64,000 nt of DNA from Curtobacterium citreum (GTDB lineage: Bacteria; Actinomycetota; Actinomycetes; Actinomycetales; Microbacteriaceae): the NCBI RefSeq assembly GCF_006715175.1, contig NZ_VFMQ01000001.1:2480001-2544000 (forward strand), read 5' to 3'. Every line of letters starts with the position of its first letter. Position 1 is the stretch's first letter. The notes beneath the pieces are model-generated. The model searched no databases and had not been told where the DNA came from. It was given only the letters and a program-made list of their open reading frames with translations. The position numbers and the translations under genes were made by a program. Of this stretch, positions 42,905-52,384 are shown piece after piece.

Positions 42905-44287
42905 ATGTCCGACTGGCAGGTACCGGGAGCGTCCGGGTCGCGTGACGGGGCGGATCGGCCGGGAGGCACGCCACCGGCACCGGGGTCGCAGTCGTCCGGC
43001 GGGTGGTCGGGGCAACAGCCGCCGTCCGGCGGGTGGTCCGGCGCGCAGCCGCCGTCCGGCGCGTGGTCCGGCGCGCAGCCGCCGTCCGGCGGGTGGTCCG
43101 GGAAGCCCGGGCCGCAGCAGGCCGGCTCGCGTCCCGTGCTGCCGCTGCGACCGCTCGGGCTGGGGGACGTCCTGTCCGGTGCGTTCACCGTCCTCCGGCG
43201 GAACGCGCGGGTCCTGCTGCTCTGGAGCCTGCTGCTGAGCGGCGTGCTCGGGTTGGTGTCGACCCTCGCCGGGACCCTCGGGCAGCAGGCACTCCAGTCG
43301 CGGATGTTCGCCGCGGTCGACGCCGGTCGGGGTGCCGAGGCAGTGACCGCGGGGGCCATCACGCTCTGGCTGCTCCTGTCCGTCGCGCTGCCCTTCATCG
43401 CCTCGCTCGGCCGGGGCTTCCTCGTGGCGCCCGTCGCCGTCGACACCGGGCAGCGGATCCTCGGTCGCCGTGCATCGTTCGGCGGCCTGTGGCGGCTGCT
43501 CGCCGGTCGCCGGTGGTCGGTCCTCGCCTGGATCCTGCTGCAGGCCGGCGCCGGTGTGGTCGCCGCCCTGGTGTTCGGCCTGGTGGCGTTCGCCGGCGTC
43601 GCCGCGATCGGGTCGGGCAGTCGCGTGGGCCTCGGCGGCGTCGTCCTGCTCTTCGTCGTGCTCGCGCTCGGGTTCGGCGTGCTCGCCGCCTGGCTCGGCA
43701 CGCGGTTCGCCTTCACGGTCCCGACGATCGCGCTCGAGGGCCGGTCGGTGTTCGCCGCGGCCGCGCAGTCGTGGCGGCTCACCCGGCGTGCGTTCTGGCG
43801 GACCTTCGGCATCCTGCTGCTCGTGCAGGTCGTGTTCGGGTTCGCCGCGTCGATCGCCGCGACGCCGCTGTCCATCGGGGCGCTGCTGCTCGGCGGGACC
43901 TTCGACCCCCTCGGGCAGACGGGCGCGCGGGCCGGGCTGGGCGTCGGTGCCGTCGTCGCCCTGGTGGTCGGGAGCCTGCTCGTGATCGCGGTCCAGTGCG
44001 TCGTCGACGTGCTGTCCGCCTCGATCACGACCTTCCTGGCGGTCGACCGCCGCATCCGGACCGAGGGGCTCGACCAGCGGATCGCGGCGCACCTCGAGAC
44101 CGGGCAGCCGAGCGACCCGTTCGCGCCCGCCGACCCGCTCCTGCCCGCGCAGGGTCGGCCGTGGCCGCCGCAGCAGCAGTGGACCCCGCAGCAGCAGTGG
44201 TCGCAGCAGCCGCCGCAGTGGCCGGTCCCTCCCGCGCAGCAGCCGGAGCCGCCGACCTGGGGCGGGAAGCCGGACGGTCGCCCGTGA
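42905..44287 (+). CDS. Glycerophosphoryl-diester-phosphodiesterase-like membrane domain protein
   Basis: A 460-residue membrane protein. The N-terminal 80 residues are a disordered glycine, serine and proline tail with three to four tandem copies of a ten-residue unit (GGWSGAQPPS). About seven helices follow, with the signature LRPLGLGDVLSGAFTVLRRN that marks the membrane domain found in some glycerophosphodiesterases and in many actinobacterial proteins of unknown role. The C-terminus is rich in glutamine and proline. An upstream ATG at 42887 is possible; 42905 is chosen because a G-rich site precedes it. It opens the seven-gene block and overlaps the next gene. Confidence 0.8.
   Translation: MSDWQVPGASGSRDGADRPGGTPPAPGSQSSGGWSGQQPPSGGWSGAQPPSGAWSGAQPPSGGWSGKPGPQQAGSRPVLPLRPLGLGDVLSGAFTVLRRNARVLLLWSLLLSGVLGLVSTLAGTLGQQALQSRMFAAVDAGRGAEAVTAGAITLWLLLSVALPFIASLGRGFLVAPVAVDTGQRILGRRASFGGLWRLLAGRRWSVLAWILLQAGAGVVAALVFGLVAFAGVAAIGSGSRVGLGGVVLLFVVLALGFGVLAAWLGTRFAFTVPTIALEGRSVFAAAAQSWRLTRRAFWRTFGILLLVQVVFGFAASIAATPLSIGALLLGGTFDPLGQTGARAGLGVGAVVALVVGSLLVIAVQCVVDVLSASITTFLAVDRRIRTEGLDQRIAAHLETGQPSDPFAPADPLLPAQGRPWPPQQQWTPQQQWSQQPPQWPVPPAQQPEPPTWGGKPDGRP
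42998..43101 (+). repeat. 30-bp in-frame tandem repeat
   Basis: Three full units (starting at 42998, 43028 and 43058) and a partial fourth (43088) encode GGWSGxQPPS repeats. Units differ at only a few positions, so copy number may vary by slippage between strains. Confidence 0.85.
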
Positions 44288-44922
44288 CCCCCGGTCCGGA
44301 CGAGGCCCGGGACCTGCTCGAGCGCGAACTGCAGCGCAGCGAGTACGCGGCCGTCGAGCCGACCTGGTGGGACCGGGCGTCGCGCGCGGTCCTCGACTGG
44401 CTGCAGTCGCTGCGTGCCGACGGGCTCGGGTCCCCCGCCGTCGCGCAGACGCTGCTCTGGACGGCCGTGGTCGTCCTCGTCGCGGTCGTCGTCCTCGTGG
44501 TCGTCGCCCGCGGACTCCCCCGCCGACGCGCCCGCACCGCCGCGGACTCGATCGGCGGGGTGTTCGACGCGGACGACCTGCGTCCGACGCGCGACGTCGC
44601 CGAGGCCGCACGGGCAGCACTCCGCGCCGGGGACTGGGACGGCGCGGTCCTCGACGGCTACCGGGCGATCGCCAGGGGCCTCGGCGAACGGGACCTCGTC
44701 CCGGACGTGCCAGGCGCCACGGCCCGCGCGATCGCCGACCGTGCGGCGCCGTCCTTCCCGGACGCCGCCGTCGCCCTCGCCCGGGCCGCCGCGGCGTTCG
44801 ACGCCGTGCGGTACCTCGGTCGTCCCGCGGACGAACCGACCGCCCGCGCGGTCCTGGACACCGAGGCGACCGTGCGGACCACCCGCCCCGTCCGACCCGA
44901 CCAGCCGGCGGTGCCCGCGTGA
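44284..44922 (+). CDS. DUF4129 domain protein
   Basis: A 212-residue protein with a membrane helix at about 58-78 (LLWTAVVVLVAVVVLVVVA) and a C-terminal DUF4129 segment marked by AAGLARRAL-like acidic and alanine helices (ALRAGDWDGAVLDGYRAIAR) and AFDAVRYLGRP. The domain is regularly found beside MoxR and DUF58 genes and often with transglutaminase-like proteins. Function is unknown. The GTG overlaps the upstream stop as GTGA and the gene overlaps the next in the same way. Confidence 0.82.
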   Translation: MTPGPDEARDLLERELQRSEYAAVEPTWWDRASRAVLDWLQSLRADGLGSPAVAQTLLWTAVVVLVAVVVLVVVARGLPRRRARTAADSIGGVFDADDLRPTRDVAEAARAALRAGDWDGAVLDGYRAIARGLGERDLVPDVPGATARAIADRAAPSFPDAAVALARAAAAFDAVRYLGRPADEPTARAVLDTEATVRTTRPVRPDQPAVPA

Positions 44923-46295
44923 GCGCGGCCGGTGCCACCCGCGAGCGCACCGCGACCCCCGAGCCGTCCACGACCCCGGTGTCCGCGGGCCCGGCTCCCG
45001 CGGGGACCGGTCGCGGCGGTCTCGCCCGCCGGGTCGTCCTGTGGTCGGTCGTCGTCGCCGTCGCGCTGGTCCTCGCGGTGGCCACGGCCGTCGTGCAGGG
45101 GTCGGCGCCGACGGACCGGACCCCGCTCGACCCGACCTCGACGACGGCGAGCGGCTCCCGCGCACTCGTCCGGGTCCTGGAGCAGCAGGGGGTCGCCGTC
45201 GACGTGGTGCGGGACGCGGGCCGTCTCGGGGACGGCACGGTCCTGGTCGACGACTCCGCGGGGGTCCTCGACCCCGGTGTCGCACGACGCATCGTCGCCC
45301 GCGCCGCCCACGTCGTCCTGGTCACCGAGGACGCCCGCGTGCTCGACGCCGTCGGGCTGCCGCTGGAGCCCGCGTCCAGCGTGACCGAGCGCCGGACCGT
45401 GTCCACGACCACGTGCCCCGTGCCGGCGGTGGCCGCCGCCCGGTCGGTCACCACCGAGGGCACCGCCTACGTCGCGGCGCCGGACGCCGACACCGCGGGC
45501 GTCGAGCTCTGCGCGTCGACCGACCTCGGTGACGGCCGCGGGTGGGGCATCGCGCGGACCACCACGGCGGGTGGGGACGTCGTCCTCCTCGGCACCACCG
45601 GCGCCCTGCGGAACGACACGATCACGACCGCGGGCGACGCGGCCCTCGCCCTCGGGCTGCTCGGCCAGGGCGGCGGGAGCAGCGCGACCCCGATGCTGAG
45701 CTGGTACGTGCCGACCCCGGCCGGCGGGGACGCCGCGCCGACGCTCGGCTCACTCGCCCCGCCGTGGGTGCCGAGCGTCCTCGCCCTCCTCGGGCTCGTC
45801 GCGGTCGCGGCCGCCGTCTGGCGTGGTCGGCGCCTCGGACCGCTCGTCGTCGAGCGGCTGCCGGTCGTCGTCCGCGCGGCCGAGACCACCGAGGGACGGG
45901 CCCGCCTGTACGCGAGGACCCGCGACCGCACGCACGCGCTCGACACCCTGCGCGTCGCCGCCCTCCGACGGAGTGCCGGTCGGCTCGGCTTGGCCCGCAG
46001 CACGCACGTCGACGACGTCGTCCGGGCCGTCGCCCGTGCGACCGGACGCTCCGACTCCGAGGTCGGCGCGGTCCTGGTCGGCGGTCCCGTCCGCGACGAC
46101 CGGACGCTGGTCACGGCGGTGGCCGAGCTCGACGCGCTCGAACGGGCGCTGCGCGCCGCGACGGGCGGCTCGGTGGACGACCGGCACCAGACCACCAGCG
46201 AGCGGCGCACAGAACACCGGCAGCCGCCGTCCGACCAGTACCCGCCGCCCGACCAGCACCCGCCGTCGAACAAGCACCGAGGAGCACGACCGTGA
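44919..46295 (+). CDS. DUF4350 domain membrane protein
   Basis: A 458-residue membrane protein: proline-rich N-terminus, a helix at about 40-62 (VVLWSVVVAVALVLAVAT), then an extracytoplasmic DUF4350 domain starting LDPTSTTASGSRALVRVLEQ. A second helix (PSVLALLGLVAVAAAVW) and a cytoplasmic tail end in an acidic, histidine- and proline-rich low-complexity stretch. The GTG overlaps the DUF4129 stop. It is part of the conserved MoxR-DUF58 neighbourhood, likely in membrane or cell-envelope assembly, by context only. Confidence 0.8.
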   Translation: MSAAGATRERTATPEPSTTPVSAGPAPAGTGRGGLARRVVLWSVVVAVALVLAVATAVVQGSAPTDRTPLDPTSTTASGSRALVRVLEQQGVAVDVVRDAGRLGDGTVLVDDSAGVLDPGVARRIVARAAHVVLVTEDARVLDAVGLPLEPASSVTERRTVSTTTCPVPAVAAARSVTTEGTAYVAAPDADTAGVELCASTDLGDGRGWGIARTTTAGGDVVLLGTTGALRNDTITTAGDAALALGLLGQGGGSSATPMLSWYVPTPAGGDAAPTLGSLAPPWVPSVLALLGLVAVAAAVWRGRRLGPLVVERLPVVVRAAETTEGRARLYARTRDRTHALDTLRVAALRRSAGRLGLARSTHVDDVVRAVARATGRSDSEVGAVLVGGPVRDDRTLVTAVAELDALERALRAATGGSVDDRHQTTSERRTEHRQPPSDQYPPPDQHPPSNKHRGARP

Positions 46296-47317
46296 CCGAC
46301 CACACCAGCAGCGCGGCCACCGACGCCCGGCCCGACGACCAGACCGGCGCGCGTCGCGAAACCCGGCGCGACGACCTCCGCGAGGCCTTCGGGCGGCTCC
46401 GCTCCGAGGTCGCCAAGGCCGTCGTCGGCCAGGAGGGCGCCGTCTCCGGCATGATCGTCGGCGTCCTGGCGCAGGGGCACGTCCTGTTGGAGGGCGTCCC
46501 GGGTGTCGCGAAGACCCTGCTCGTCCGGAGCCTGGCGGCGGCGATGTCGCTCGACACGAAGCGGATCCAGTTCACGCCGGACCTGATGCCCGGCGACGTG
46601 ACCGGTTCGCTCGTGTACGACGCGTCGACGGGCACGTTCCCGTTCCGCGAGGGCCCCGTGTTCACGAACGTGCTGCTCGCGGACGAGGTGAACCGCACAC
46701 CCCCGAAGACCCAGTCCGCCCTGCTCGAGGCGATGGAGGAACGCCAGGTGAGCGTCGACGGCGCGGCACACCCGCTGCCCGACCCGTTCTTCGTCGCGGC
46801 GACCATGAACCCGATCGAGTTCGAGGGCACCTACACGCTGCCGGAGGCCCAGCTCGACCGGTTCCTCCTGAAGCTCGTCCTCGACGTGCCGCCGCGCGAC
46901 GTCGAGTGGCAGGTGCTCCGTCGACACGCGGACGGCTTCGTCCCGCGGGACGTGCGCTCCGCCGGGATCACGCCCGTGCTCGGCGCCGACGAGGTGCGCG
47001 CCGCCCAGCGCGCCGTGCAGGCCGTCGCCGCGCGTGACGACGTGCTCGCCTACGTCGTGGACCTGGCCCGCGCGACCCGCCAGGCCCCGTCCGTCCGCGT
47101 CGGGGTGAGCCCGCGCGGCGCGACCGCACTGCTCGCCGCGGCGAAGGCCTGGGCGTGGCTGACCGGCTACGACGCGATCACGCCGGACCACGTGCAGGCG
47201 ATGGCCGTGCCGGTCTGGCGCCACCGCCTACGGGTGGCCGCGGACGCCGAGCTCGAGGGCGTCGGTGCCGACAGCGTCCTGCAGCAGGTGCTCGAGCAGG
47301 TCCGGGTGCCGATCTAG
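46292..47317 (+). CDS. MoxR-family AAA ATPase
   Basis: A 341-residue ATPase with Walker A LEGVPGVAKTLLVRSL, Walker B LLADEVNRTPPKTQ, sensor 1 FFVAATMNPIE and an arginine-finger region AQLDRFLLKLVLD. MoxR ATPases act as chaperones that help mature partner proteins, often DUF58 and VWA proteins. The GTG overlaps the upstream stop and the DUF58 gene begins within its stop codon, so the pair is tightly coupled. This supports a MoxR-DUF58 partnership. Confidence 0.93.
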   Translation: MTDHTSSAATDARPDDQTGARRETRRDDLREAFGRLRSEVAKAVVGQEGAVSGMIVGVLAQGHVLLEGVPGVAKTLLVRSLAAAMSLDTKRIQFTPDLMPGDVTGSLVYDASTGTFPFREGPVFTNVLLADEVNRTPPKTQSALLEAMEERQVSVDGAAHPLPDPFFVAATMNPIEFEGTYTLPEAQLDRFLLKLVLDVPPRDVEWQVLRRHADGFVPRDVRSAGITPVLGADEVRAAQRAVQAVAARDDVLAYVVDLARATRQAPSVRVGVSPRGATALLAAAKAWAWLTGYDAITPDHVQAMAVPVWRHRLRVAADAELEGVGADSVLQQVLEQVRVPI

Positions 47318-48693
47318 TGGCGGTCACCGGCCGGTTCGTCGTCCTGCTCGCCGTCGCCGTCGTCCCGACGGTGCTGCTCGGCAGCGGCTGGGCGGGGCTC
47401 GCCTGGGTGGCGGTCGTCGTGGTCGGCGCGGCACTCGACGTCGTCCTCGCCGCCGACCCGGGGCGACTCCGCGTCGAGCGGCGGATGCCCCGCGCCGCCC
47501 GGCGGGACGCCACCGCGGACGGCACGCTCGTCGTCGCGAACGACGGCACCCGTCGGCTCCGCGCCGAGCTCCGCGACATGTGGGAGCCGTCGGCCGGACA
47601 GCAGCCGCGCCGCTTCCGCCTCGACGTGCCGCCGGGGGAACGCCGGACCGCGCGGATGCGGTTCGCGCCGTTCCGTCGCGGCCGTCGCACCACGACCGGG
47701 GTCGCGGTGCGGGCGGTCGGGCCCCTCGGCCTCGCCGCCCGGCAGCGGGTCCTGGCGGCACCGGGGACGCTCGTCGTCACCCCGCCGTTCCGGTCCCGCC
47801 GACACCTGCCGTCCCGGCTCGCCCGACTGCGCGAGCTCGACGGTGAGACGACCCTGCAGCTCCGCGGTCACGGCACCGAGTTCGACTCGCTCCGCGACTA
47901 CGTCCGGGGTGACGACGTCCGGTCGATCGACTGGCGGGCGACCGCGCGTCGGCAGGACCTGGTCGTCCGGACCTGGCGACCGGAGCGCGACCGCCGGGTC
48001 GTGGTGGTCGTCGACGCCGGGCGCTCCGGAGCCGGTCGGATCGAGGACGAACCGCGCCTCGACACGTTCATCGAGGCGGCGCTGCTGCTCGGCGCCCTCG
48101 CGGCCGCGGCCGGTGACCGCGTCGACCTCGTGGTCCTCGACGACGCCGTCCGCGACCGCGTCCGCGGCGCCACCCGGTCGGACGTCGTGCAGCGGTTCGG
48201 CGAGGTCCTCGCGACCGTCGAACCGGGCCTCCGTGCGACGGACTGGTCCGCCGTCCCCGGCCTGGTCGACGGTGTGACGACCGCCAGGGCCCTCGTCGTG
48301 CTGCTCACCGGACTGGACTCGGTCGGCTCGTCGGGCGACCTGCTCGCGGTCCTCCCCCGCCTCGCCCGTGACCACGCGGTCGTCGTCACCGGCGTCGAGG
48401 ACCCCACCGTGCACCGCACCGCCGCCGGTGACCCGGACCCCGTCACCGGGGTCGTACCGGGCCGGACCCGGGGCGGACGCACGCGGTCCGCGCGACGGGC
48501 CGCGGGCCTCCCGTCCGGCGCGGAGCGCGACGTGTACCGGCGGGCCGCCGCGGAACGCTCCCTGCTCGACGCGGCCGGCGTCGCGGACGTGGCCCGACGC
48601 GCCGGGGCCGAGGTCGTCAGCGGACGACCCTCGGACGTGCCGCCGCTGGTCGCCGACGCGTACGTCCGTGCGAAGGCGGGCGGCCGGCTCTGA
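47317..48693 (+). CDS. DUF58 domain protein
   Basis: A 458-residue protein with two N-terminal membrane helices (about 7-45) and the DUF58 signature RGHGTEFDSLRDYVRGDDVRS, cut here to GHGTEFDSLRDYVRG and DWRATARRQDL. A VWA-like domain follows, with VVVVVDAGRSG. The GTG shares its first base with the MoxR stop TAG, a one-base overlap. DUF58 proteins are the usual MoxR partners and have been linked to envelope functions. spoIIM lies convergent, 31 bases downstream. Confidence 0.88.
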   Translation: MAVTGRFVVLLAVAVVPTVLLGSGWAGLAWVAVVVVGAALDVVLAADPGRLRVERRMPRAARRDATADGTLVVANDGTRRLRAELRDMWEPSAGQQPRRFRLDVPPGERRTARMRFAPFRRGRRTTTGVAVRAVGPLGLAARQRVLAAPGTLVVTPPFRSRRHLPSRLARLRELDGETTLQLRGHGTEFDSLRDYVRGDDVRSIDWRATARRQDLVVRTWRPERDRRVVVVVDAGRSGAGRIEDEPRLDTFIEAALLLGALAAAAGDRVDLVVLDDAVRDRVRGATRSDVVQRFGEVLATVEPGLRATDWSAVPGLVDGVTTARALVVLLTGLDSVGSSGDLLAVLPRLARDHAVVVTGVEDPTVHRTAAGDPDPVTGVVPGRTRGGRTRSARRAAGLPSGAERDVYRRAAAERSLLDAAGVADVARRAGAEVVSGRPSDVPPLVADAYVRAKAGGRL

Positions 48694-48724
48694 CGGCTGG
48701 GAGTCGCGTGGCGGCTCCCCGGGA

Positions 48725-49720
48725 TCAGCCCGCCACCAGCGCGGTCGCACCGCGCTCGAACTCCTCGACGTCGCCGCGCTGGCCGGCGCGGTACGCGCGG
48801 CCGCCGAGCACCCACTGGTACCAGAGCACCGCGGCGAGGGCGACGGTGCCGATCCCGATCTTGACCGGCCAGGGCCAGTCCTGGCGGGTCACGACGCCCT
48901 CGACGAGTCCGGAGAGCAGCAGCGTGCCGACCAGACCGAGGGCGACGGTGACGAGCGCGCGGCCGTCCTCGGCGAGTGCCTGCGCGCGCGTCCGCTCCCC
49001 CGGTGCGATCCACGACCAGGCGATCCGGAGTCCCGCGGCCCCGGCGAGGAAGATCGAGTAGAGCTCGAGCTGGCCGTGCGGCGCGATCCAGACGAAGAAG
49101 TCGCCGAGGCGGCCCTCGGAGTGCATGATCGCCGCCGACACCCCGAGGTTGATCGCGTTCTGCCCGATCGAGTACGGCACGAAGAACCCGGTGATGCCGA
49201 ACGCCACCATGCTCGCGGCGATGTACGCGTTGTTCGTCCACACCTGGGCGGTGAAGGCCCCGAGGCCGTGGTCGGAGTAGTACGCCTGGAAGTCCTGCGT
49301 GGCGTACCGGCGGAGGGACTCCGGAGTCCCGAAGGTCTCGAGCGCGCCGGGTGTCGTGCTGATCCACACCGCGACGACGGCCGCGACGACCGCGGTGGCG
49401 GCGGCGACCCAGAGCGTCAGCCACCGGATGCGGTACAGCGCGGCGGGGAGCTGGAGCACGAGGAAGCCGGTCAGCGCCGTGAGCGGGTCGACCGGGGTGC
49501 CGGTGAGCCGGAGCCGGGCGCGGAAGAGCGTCAGCGACAGCCGGTCCCCGGTCGCCGTGCGAGGGGAGGCGGCGCGGATGCGCGCGAGGTCGGTGGCGGC
49601 CGCCTGGTACCCGGCGACGAGCCGGTCGGCGTCGGCCCCGGTGCGGGGACGCGCGCGGGCGAGCTGGTCGAGTTCCTGCCAGCGGTCGCGGTGCACGGCC
49701 TCGTAGGCGTCCAGGTCCAC
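48725..49720 (-). CDS. SpoIIM-like membrane protein (stage II sporulation protein M family)
   Basis: A 331-residue membrane protein with a basic N-terminal domain (about 1-100) and five or six helices. The family motif region is WTNNAYIAASMVAFGITGFFV followed by SAAIMHSEGRLGDFFVWIAPHGQLELYSI, with the conserved PHG and E residues. Non-sporulating actinobacteria keep it beside RDD and MoxR-DUF58 genes. Its role is unknown. The GTG start has GGGGAGA upstream. It is divergent from the RDD gene. Confidence 0.88.
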   Translation of the reverse strand: MDLDAYEAVHRDRWQELDQLARARPRTGADADRLVAGYQAAATDLARIRAASPRTATGDRLSLTLFRARLRLTGTPVDPLTALTGFLVLQLPAALYRIRWLTLWVAAATAVVAAVVAVWISTTPGALETFGTPESLRRYATQDFQAYYSDHGLGAFTAQVWTNNAYIAASMVAFGITGFFVPYSIGQNAINLGVSAAIMHSEGRLGDFFVWIAPHGQLELYSIFLAGAAGLRIAWSWIAPGERTRAQALAEDGRALVTVALGLVGTLLLSGLVEGVVTRQDWPWPVKIGIGTVALAAVLWYQWVLGGRAYRAGQRGDVEEFERGATALVAG

Positions 49721-49788
49721 GTCGTCTCCCCCGTCGTCTCGCCGTCCGGTGCTGTCCCACCGTTCGGTCCGTGCGACAGAATGATGCC

Positions 49789-50658
49789 ATGCCGACGACG
49801 CGAGCGCCCCGCGACCTGGCCGACGCGCGGTACGTCCACGCGCTCGACGACACCGCGGACGAGCTCGTCGTCGGCGAGGCGGTCGCCCTCGACGTCCAGC
49901 CCGCCGGCATCGCGCTCCGCATCGCCGCTGGGCTGCTCGACGGGCTGTACCTCGTCGTCCTGTACCTGATGCTGCTGCTCGGGATGTCCCGGCTGTGGCC
50001 GAACGGCCTCGACCCGGCGTGGGGAGCCGCCCTGTCGATCGGCGTCCTCGTCGTGGTGCTCGTGCTCGTCCCGGCTGCGCTGGAGACCGTCACCCGCGGT
50101 CGGAGCGTCGGCCGGTTCGCCACCGGCACCCGGGTCGTGCGGCTCGACGGCGGTGCGGTCGGCTTCCGGCACGCGATCACCCGCGCGCTCGTCGGCCTGC
50201 TGGAGCTGTGGGGCTCGTTCGGGTCGATCGCCCTCGTCGTCGCCCTGTTCGGCAGTCGGCCGCGGCGCCTCGGGGATCTGCTCGCGGGGACCGTCGTGCA
50301 GCACGAGCGGGCCGTCCGGCACCGTCCGGCTCAGGTGCTCCTGCCCGTCGAGCTCACCGCGTGGGCCGGCACCGCCGACGTCTCGGCGCTGCCGCAGCGG
50401 CTCGAGAATCGCCTGGGTGCGTTCTTCCGCGGGGCCGCCGACCTGGCGCCGGCGGCTCGGGTGGCGACGGCCGAGCGGCTCGCCGCCGAGGTCGTCCCGC
50501 ACGTGCACCCGCTGCCGCCCGTACCCGCCGAGGTGTTCCTGGCCGGGGTCGTCGTGCTGCGGCGGGACCGGGACACCCGGGCGCTGCGTGCCCGGGCGGC
50601 CGTGCTCGACCGGGCCGCCGCGGCCGCAACGGGCCGGCCGCCGGGCTTCCCGCGCTGA
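49789..50658 (+). CDS. RDD-family membrane protein
   Basis: A 289-residue membrane protein with three to four helices in the first 160 residues. The RDD domain is marked by GIALRIAAGLLDGLYLVVLY, the arginine-aspartate signature, and ETVTRGRSVGRFATGTRVVRLDG. The C-terminal half is a cytoplasmic alpha-helical extension unique to actinobacterial forms. The start ATG 49789 has CAGAAT 6 bases upstream. It is paired with spoIIM in divergent orientation, a common arrangement in this phylum. Confidence 0.88.
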   Translation: MPTTRAPRDLADARYVHALDDTADELVVGEAVALDVQPAGIALRIAAGLLDGLYLVVLYLMLLLGMSRLWPNGLDPAWGAALSIGVLVVVLVLVPAALETVTRGRSVGRFATGTRVVRLDGGAVGFRHAITRALVGLLELWGSFGSIALVVALFGSRPRRLGDLLAGTVVQHERAVRHRPAQVLLPVELTAWAGTADVSALPQRLENRLGAFFRGAADLAPAARVATAERLAAEVVPHVHPLPPVPAEVFLAGVVVLRRDRDTRALRARAAVLDRAAAAATGRPPGFPR

Positions 50659-50715
50659 CGCGCCGACGTGCCCGCGGTGCGGTGCGGGGCGCCCGCCGCG
50701 GCACGCGCCGCGGGG

Positions 50716-50786
50716 GCGAGACTCGGCATGGCGGACACGACTCGGGCTCCTGCGCGCGCGTCTCGTCCGCCAGCGCGAGACTCGGC
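50716..50786. repeat. Intergenic element bounded by GCGAGACTCGGC direct repeats
   Basis: GCGAGACTCGGC occurs at 50716-50727 and 50775-50786. Between them GGCGGAC pairs with GTCCGCC around a GC-rich core. It lies in the 178-base gap between the RDD and ahcY genes, which converge, and may act as a terminator or be a dispersed repeat. Confidence 0.55.
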
Positions 50787-50836
50787 GCCGACGTCGCCGG
50801 CCGGCCGACGTGCCCGCGCCGGCCGGCGCGCCCGGC

Positions 50837-52315
50837 TCAGTACCGGTAGTGGTCGGGCTTGTACGGCCCCTCGACCGGGACGCCGATGTAGTCGGCCTGC
50901 TCCGGCCGGAGCTCGGTGAGCCGGACGCCGAGGGCGTCGAGGTGCAGCCGCGCGACCTTCTCGTCGAGGTGCTTCGGCAGCACGTGCACGCCCGTCGGGT
51001 ACGCGTCGCGCCGGGTGTGCAGCTCGATCTGGGCGAGCACCTGGTTCGTGAACGAGGTGCTCATCACGAACGACGGGTGACCCGTCGCGTTGCCGAGGTT
51101 CATCAGCCGCCCCTCGCTGAGGACCAGGACCGAGCGCCCGTTCGGCAGCCGCCACTCGTGCACCTGCGGCTTGATCTCGACGCGCTCGGCACCGGCGAGT
51201 CCCTCGAGCCCGGCCATGTCGATCTCGTTGTCGAAGTGCCCGACGTTCGCCACGACCGCGAGGTGCTTGAGCGCGAGCAGGTCCTCGACCCCGACGACCC
51301 CGAGGTTGCCGGTGCACGTCACGACGATGTCGACCTCGCCCGCGACGTCCGCGAGCCGGGCGACCTGGTAGCCGTCCATCGCGGCCTGCAGTGCGCAGAT
51401 CGGGTCGACCTCGGACACGATGACCCGCGCACCCTGCCCACGCAGCGCCTCGGCGGCGCCCTTGCCGACGTCGCCGTACCCGACGACGAAGGCGACCTTG
51501 CCGCCGATCAGGACGTCGGTCGCGCGGTTCAGGCCGTCCGGGAGTGAGTGCCGGATGCCGTACTTGTTGTCGAACTTCGACTTCGTCACCGAGTCGTTCA
51601 CGTTGATCGCCGGGAAGCGGAGCTGTCCACGGCGCGCGAGGTCGTACAGGCGGTGCACGCCGGTCGTGGTCTCCTCGGTGACGCCCTGCACGTCCGCCGC
51701 GATCCGGGTCCAGCGGTCGCTCGACGCGCGCAGCGACTCCGCGACGGTGTCGAGCACGATCCGCCACTCGGCGCTCGCGTCCGCGGCGGGCTCCGGCGCG
51801 GACCCGGCTGCCTCGGCGTCGGCGCCGGTGTGCAGCAGCATGGTCGCGTCGCCGCCGTCGTCCAGGATCAGGTTCGGTCCGGCCCAGTCGGAACCGGCCT
51901 CGGCAGCCTCGGCGCTCCAGTCGAAGATCCGGCTCGTGCACCACCAGTACTCCTCGAGCGTCTCACCCTTCCACGCGAACACCGGGACACCGTCGGGGGC
52001 GTCGACCGTGCCGTGCGGGCCGACCGCGACCGCTGCGGCCGCCTCGTCCTGCGTGGAGAAGATGTTGCAGCTCGCCCAGCGCACCTGCGCGCCGAGCGCC
52101 ACGAGCGTCTCGATGAGCACCGCGGTCTGCACCGTCATGTGCAGCGACCCGGCGATGCGCGCGCCGGCGAGCGGCTGCGCGCCGCCGAACTCCTCGCGGA
52201 GCGACATCAGTCCCGGCATCTCGTTCTCGGCGAGGCGGATCTGGTGGCGTCCGGCCGCGGCGAGCGACAGGTCGGCGACGCGGAACGGTGCTGCGGTGGA
52301 GGTCTCGGTGGCCAT
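50837..52315 (-). CDS. ahcY: Adenosylhomocysteinase
   Basis: Hydrolyses S-adenosylhomocysteine to adenosine and homocysteine in the methyl cycle, keeping methyltransferases active. The 492-residue protein carries the signature [16 protein letters not shown], the NAD-binding region [22 protein letters not shown], and the C-terminal [19 protein letters not shown] and KPDHYRY end that closes the active site of the partner subunit. The insertion around residues 150-200 is typical of actinobacterial enzymes. The ATG at 52313-52315 is used; there is no room for an S-adenosylhomocysteine riboswitch upstream. Confidence 0.97.
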   Translation of the reverse strand: MATETSTAAPFRVADLSLAAAGRHQIRLAENEMPGLMSLREEFGGAQPLAGARIAGSLHMTVQTAVLIETLVALGAQVRWASCNIFSTQDEAAAAVAVGPHGTVDAPDGVPVFAWKGETLEEYWWCTSRIFDWSAEAAEAGSDWAGPNLILDDGGDATMLLHTGADAEAAGSAPEPAADASAEWRIVLDTVAESLRASSDRWTRIAADVQGVTEETTTGVHRLYDLARRGQLRFPAINVNDSVTKSKFDNKYGIRHSLPDGLNRATDVLIGGKVAFVVGYGDVGKGAAEALRGQGARVIVSEVDPICALQAAMDGYQVARLADVAGEVDIVVTCTGNLGVVGVEDLLALKHLAVVANVGHFDNEIDMAGLEGLAGAERVEIKPQVHEWRLPNGRSVLVLSEGRLMNLGNATGHPSFVMSTSFTNQVLAQIELHTRRDAYPTGVHVLPKHLDEKVARLHLDALGVRLTELRPEQADYIGVPVEGPYKPDHYRY

Positions 52316-52384
52316 GCGGTCGAGTCTTCCACGCCGCGTCCCGTCGGTCACGGGTCGGCCAGGACACGGACAGGAGGCGCGGTG

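Noticed and set aside
52316..52384. S-adenosylhomocysteine riboswitch upstream of ahcY
   Set aside because: The gap is only 69 bases and it holds a palindrome half-site rather than a riboswitch-like fold.
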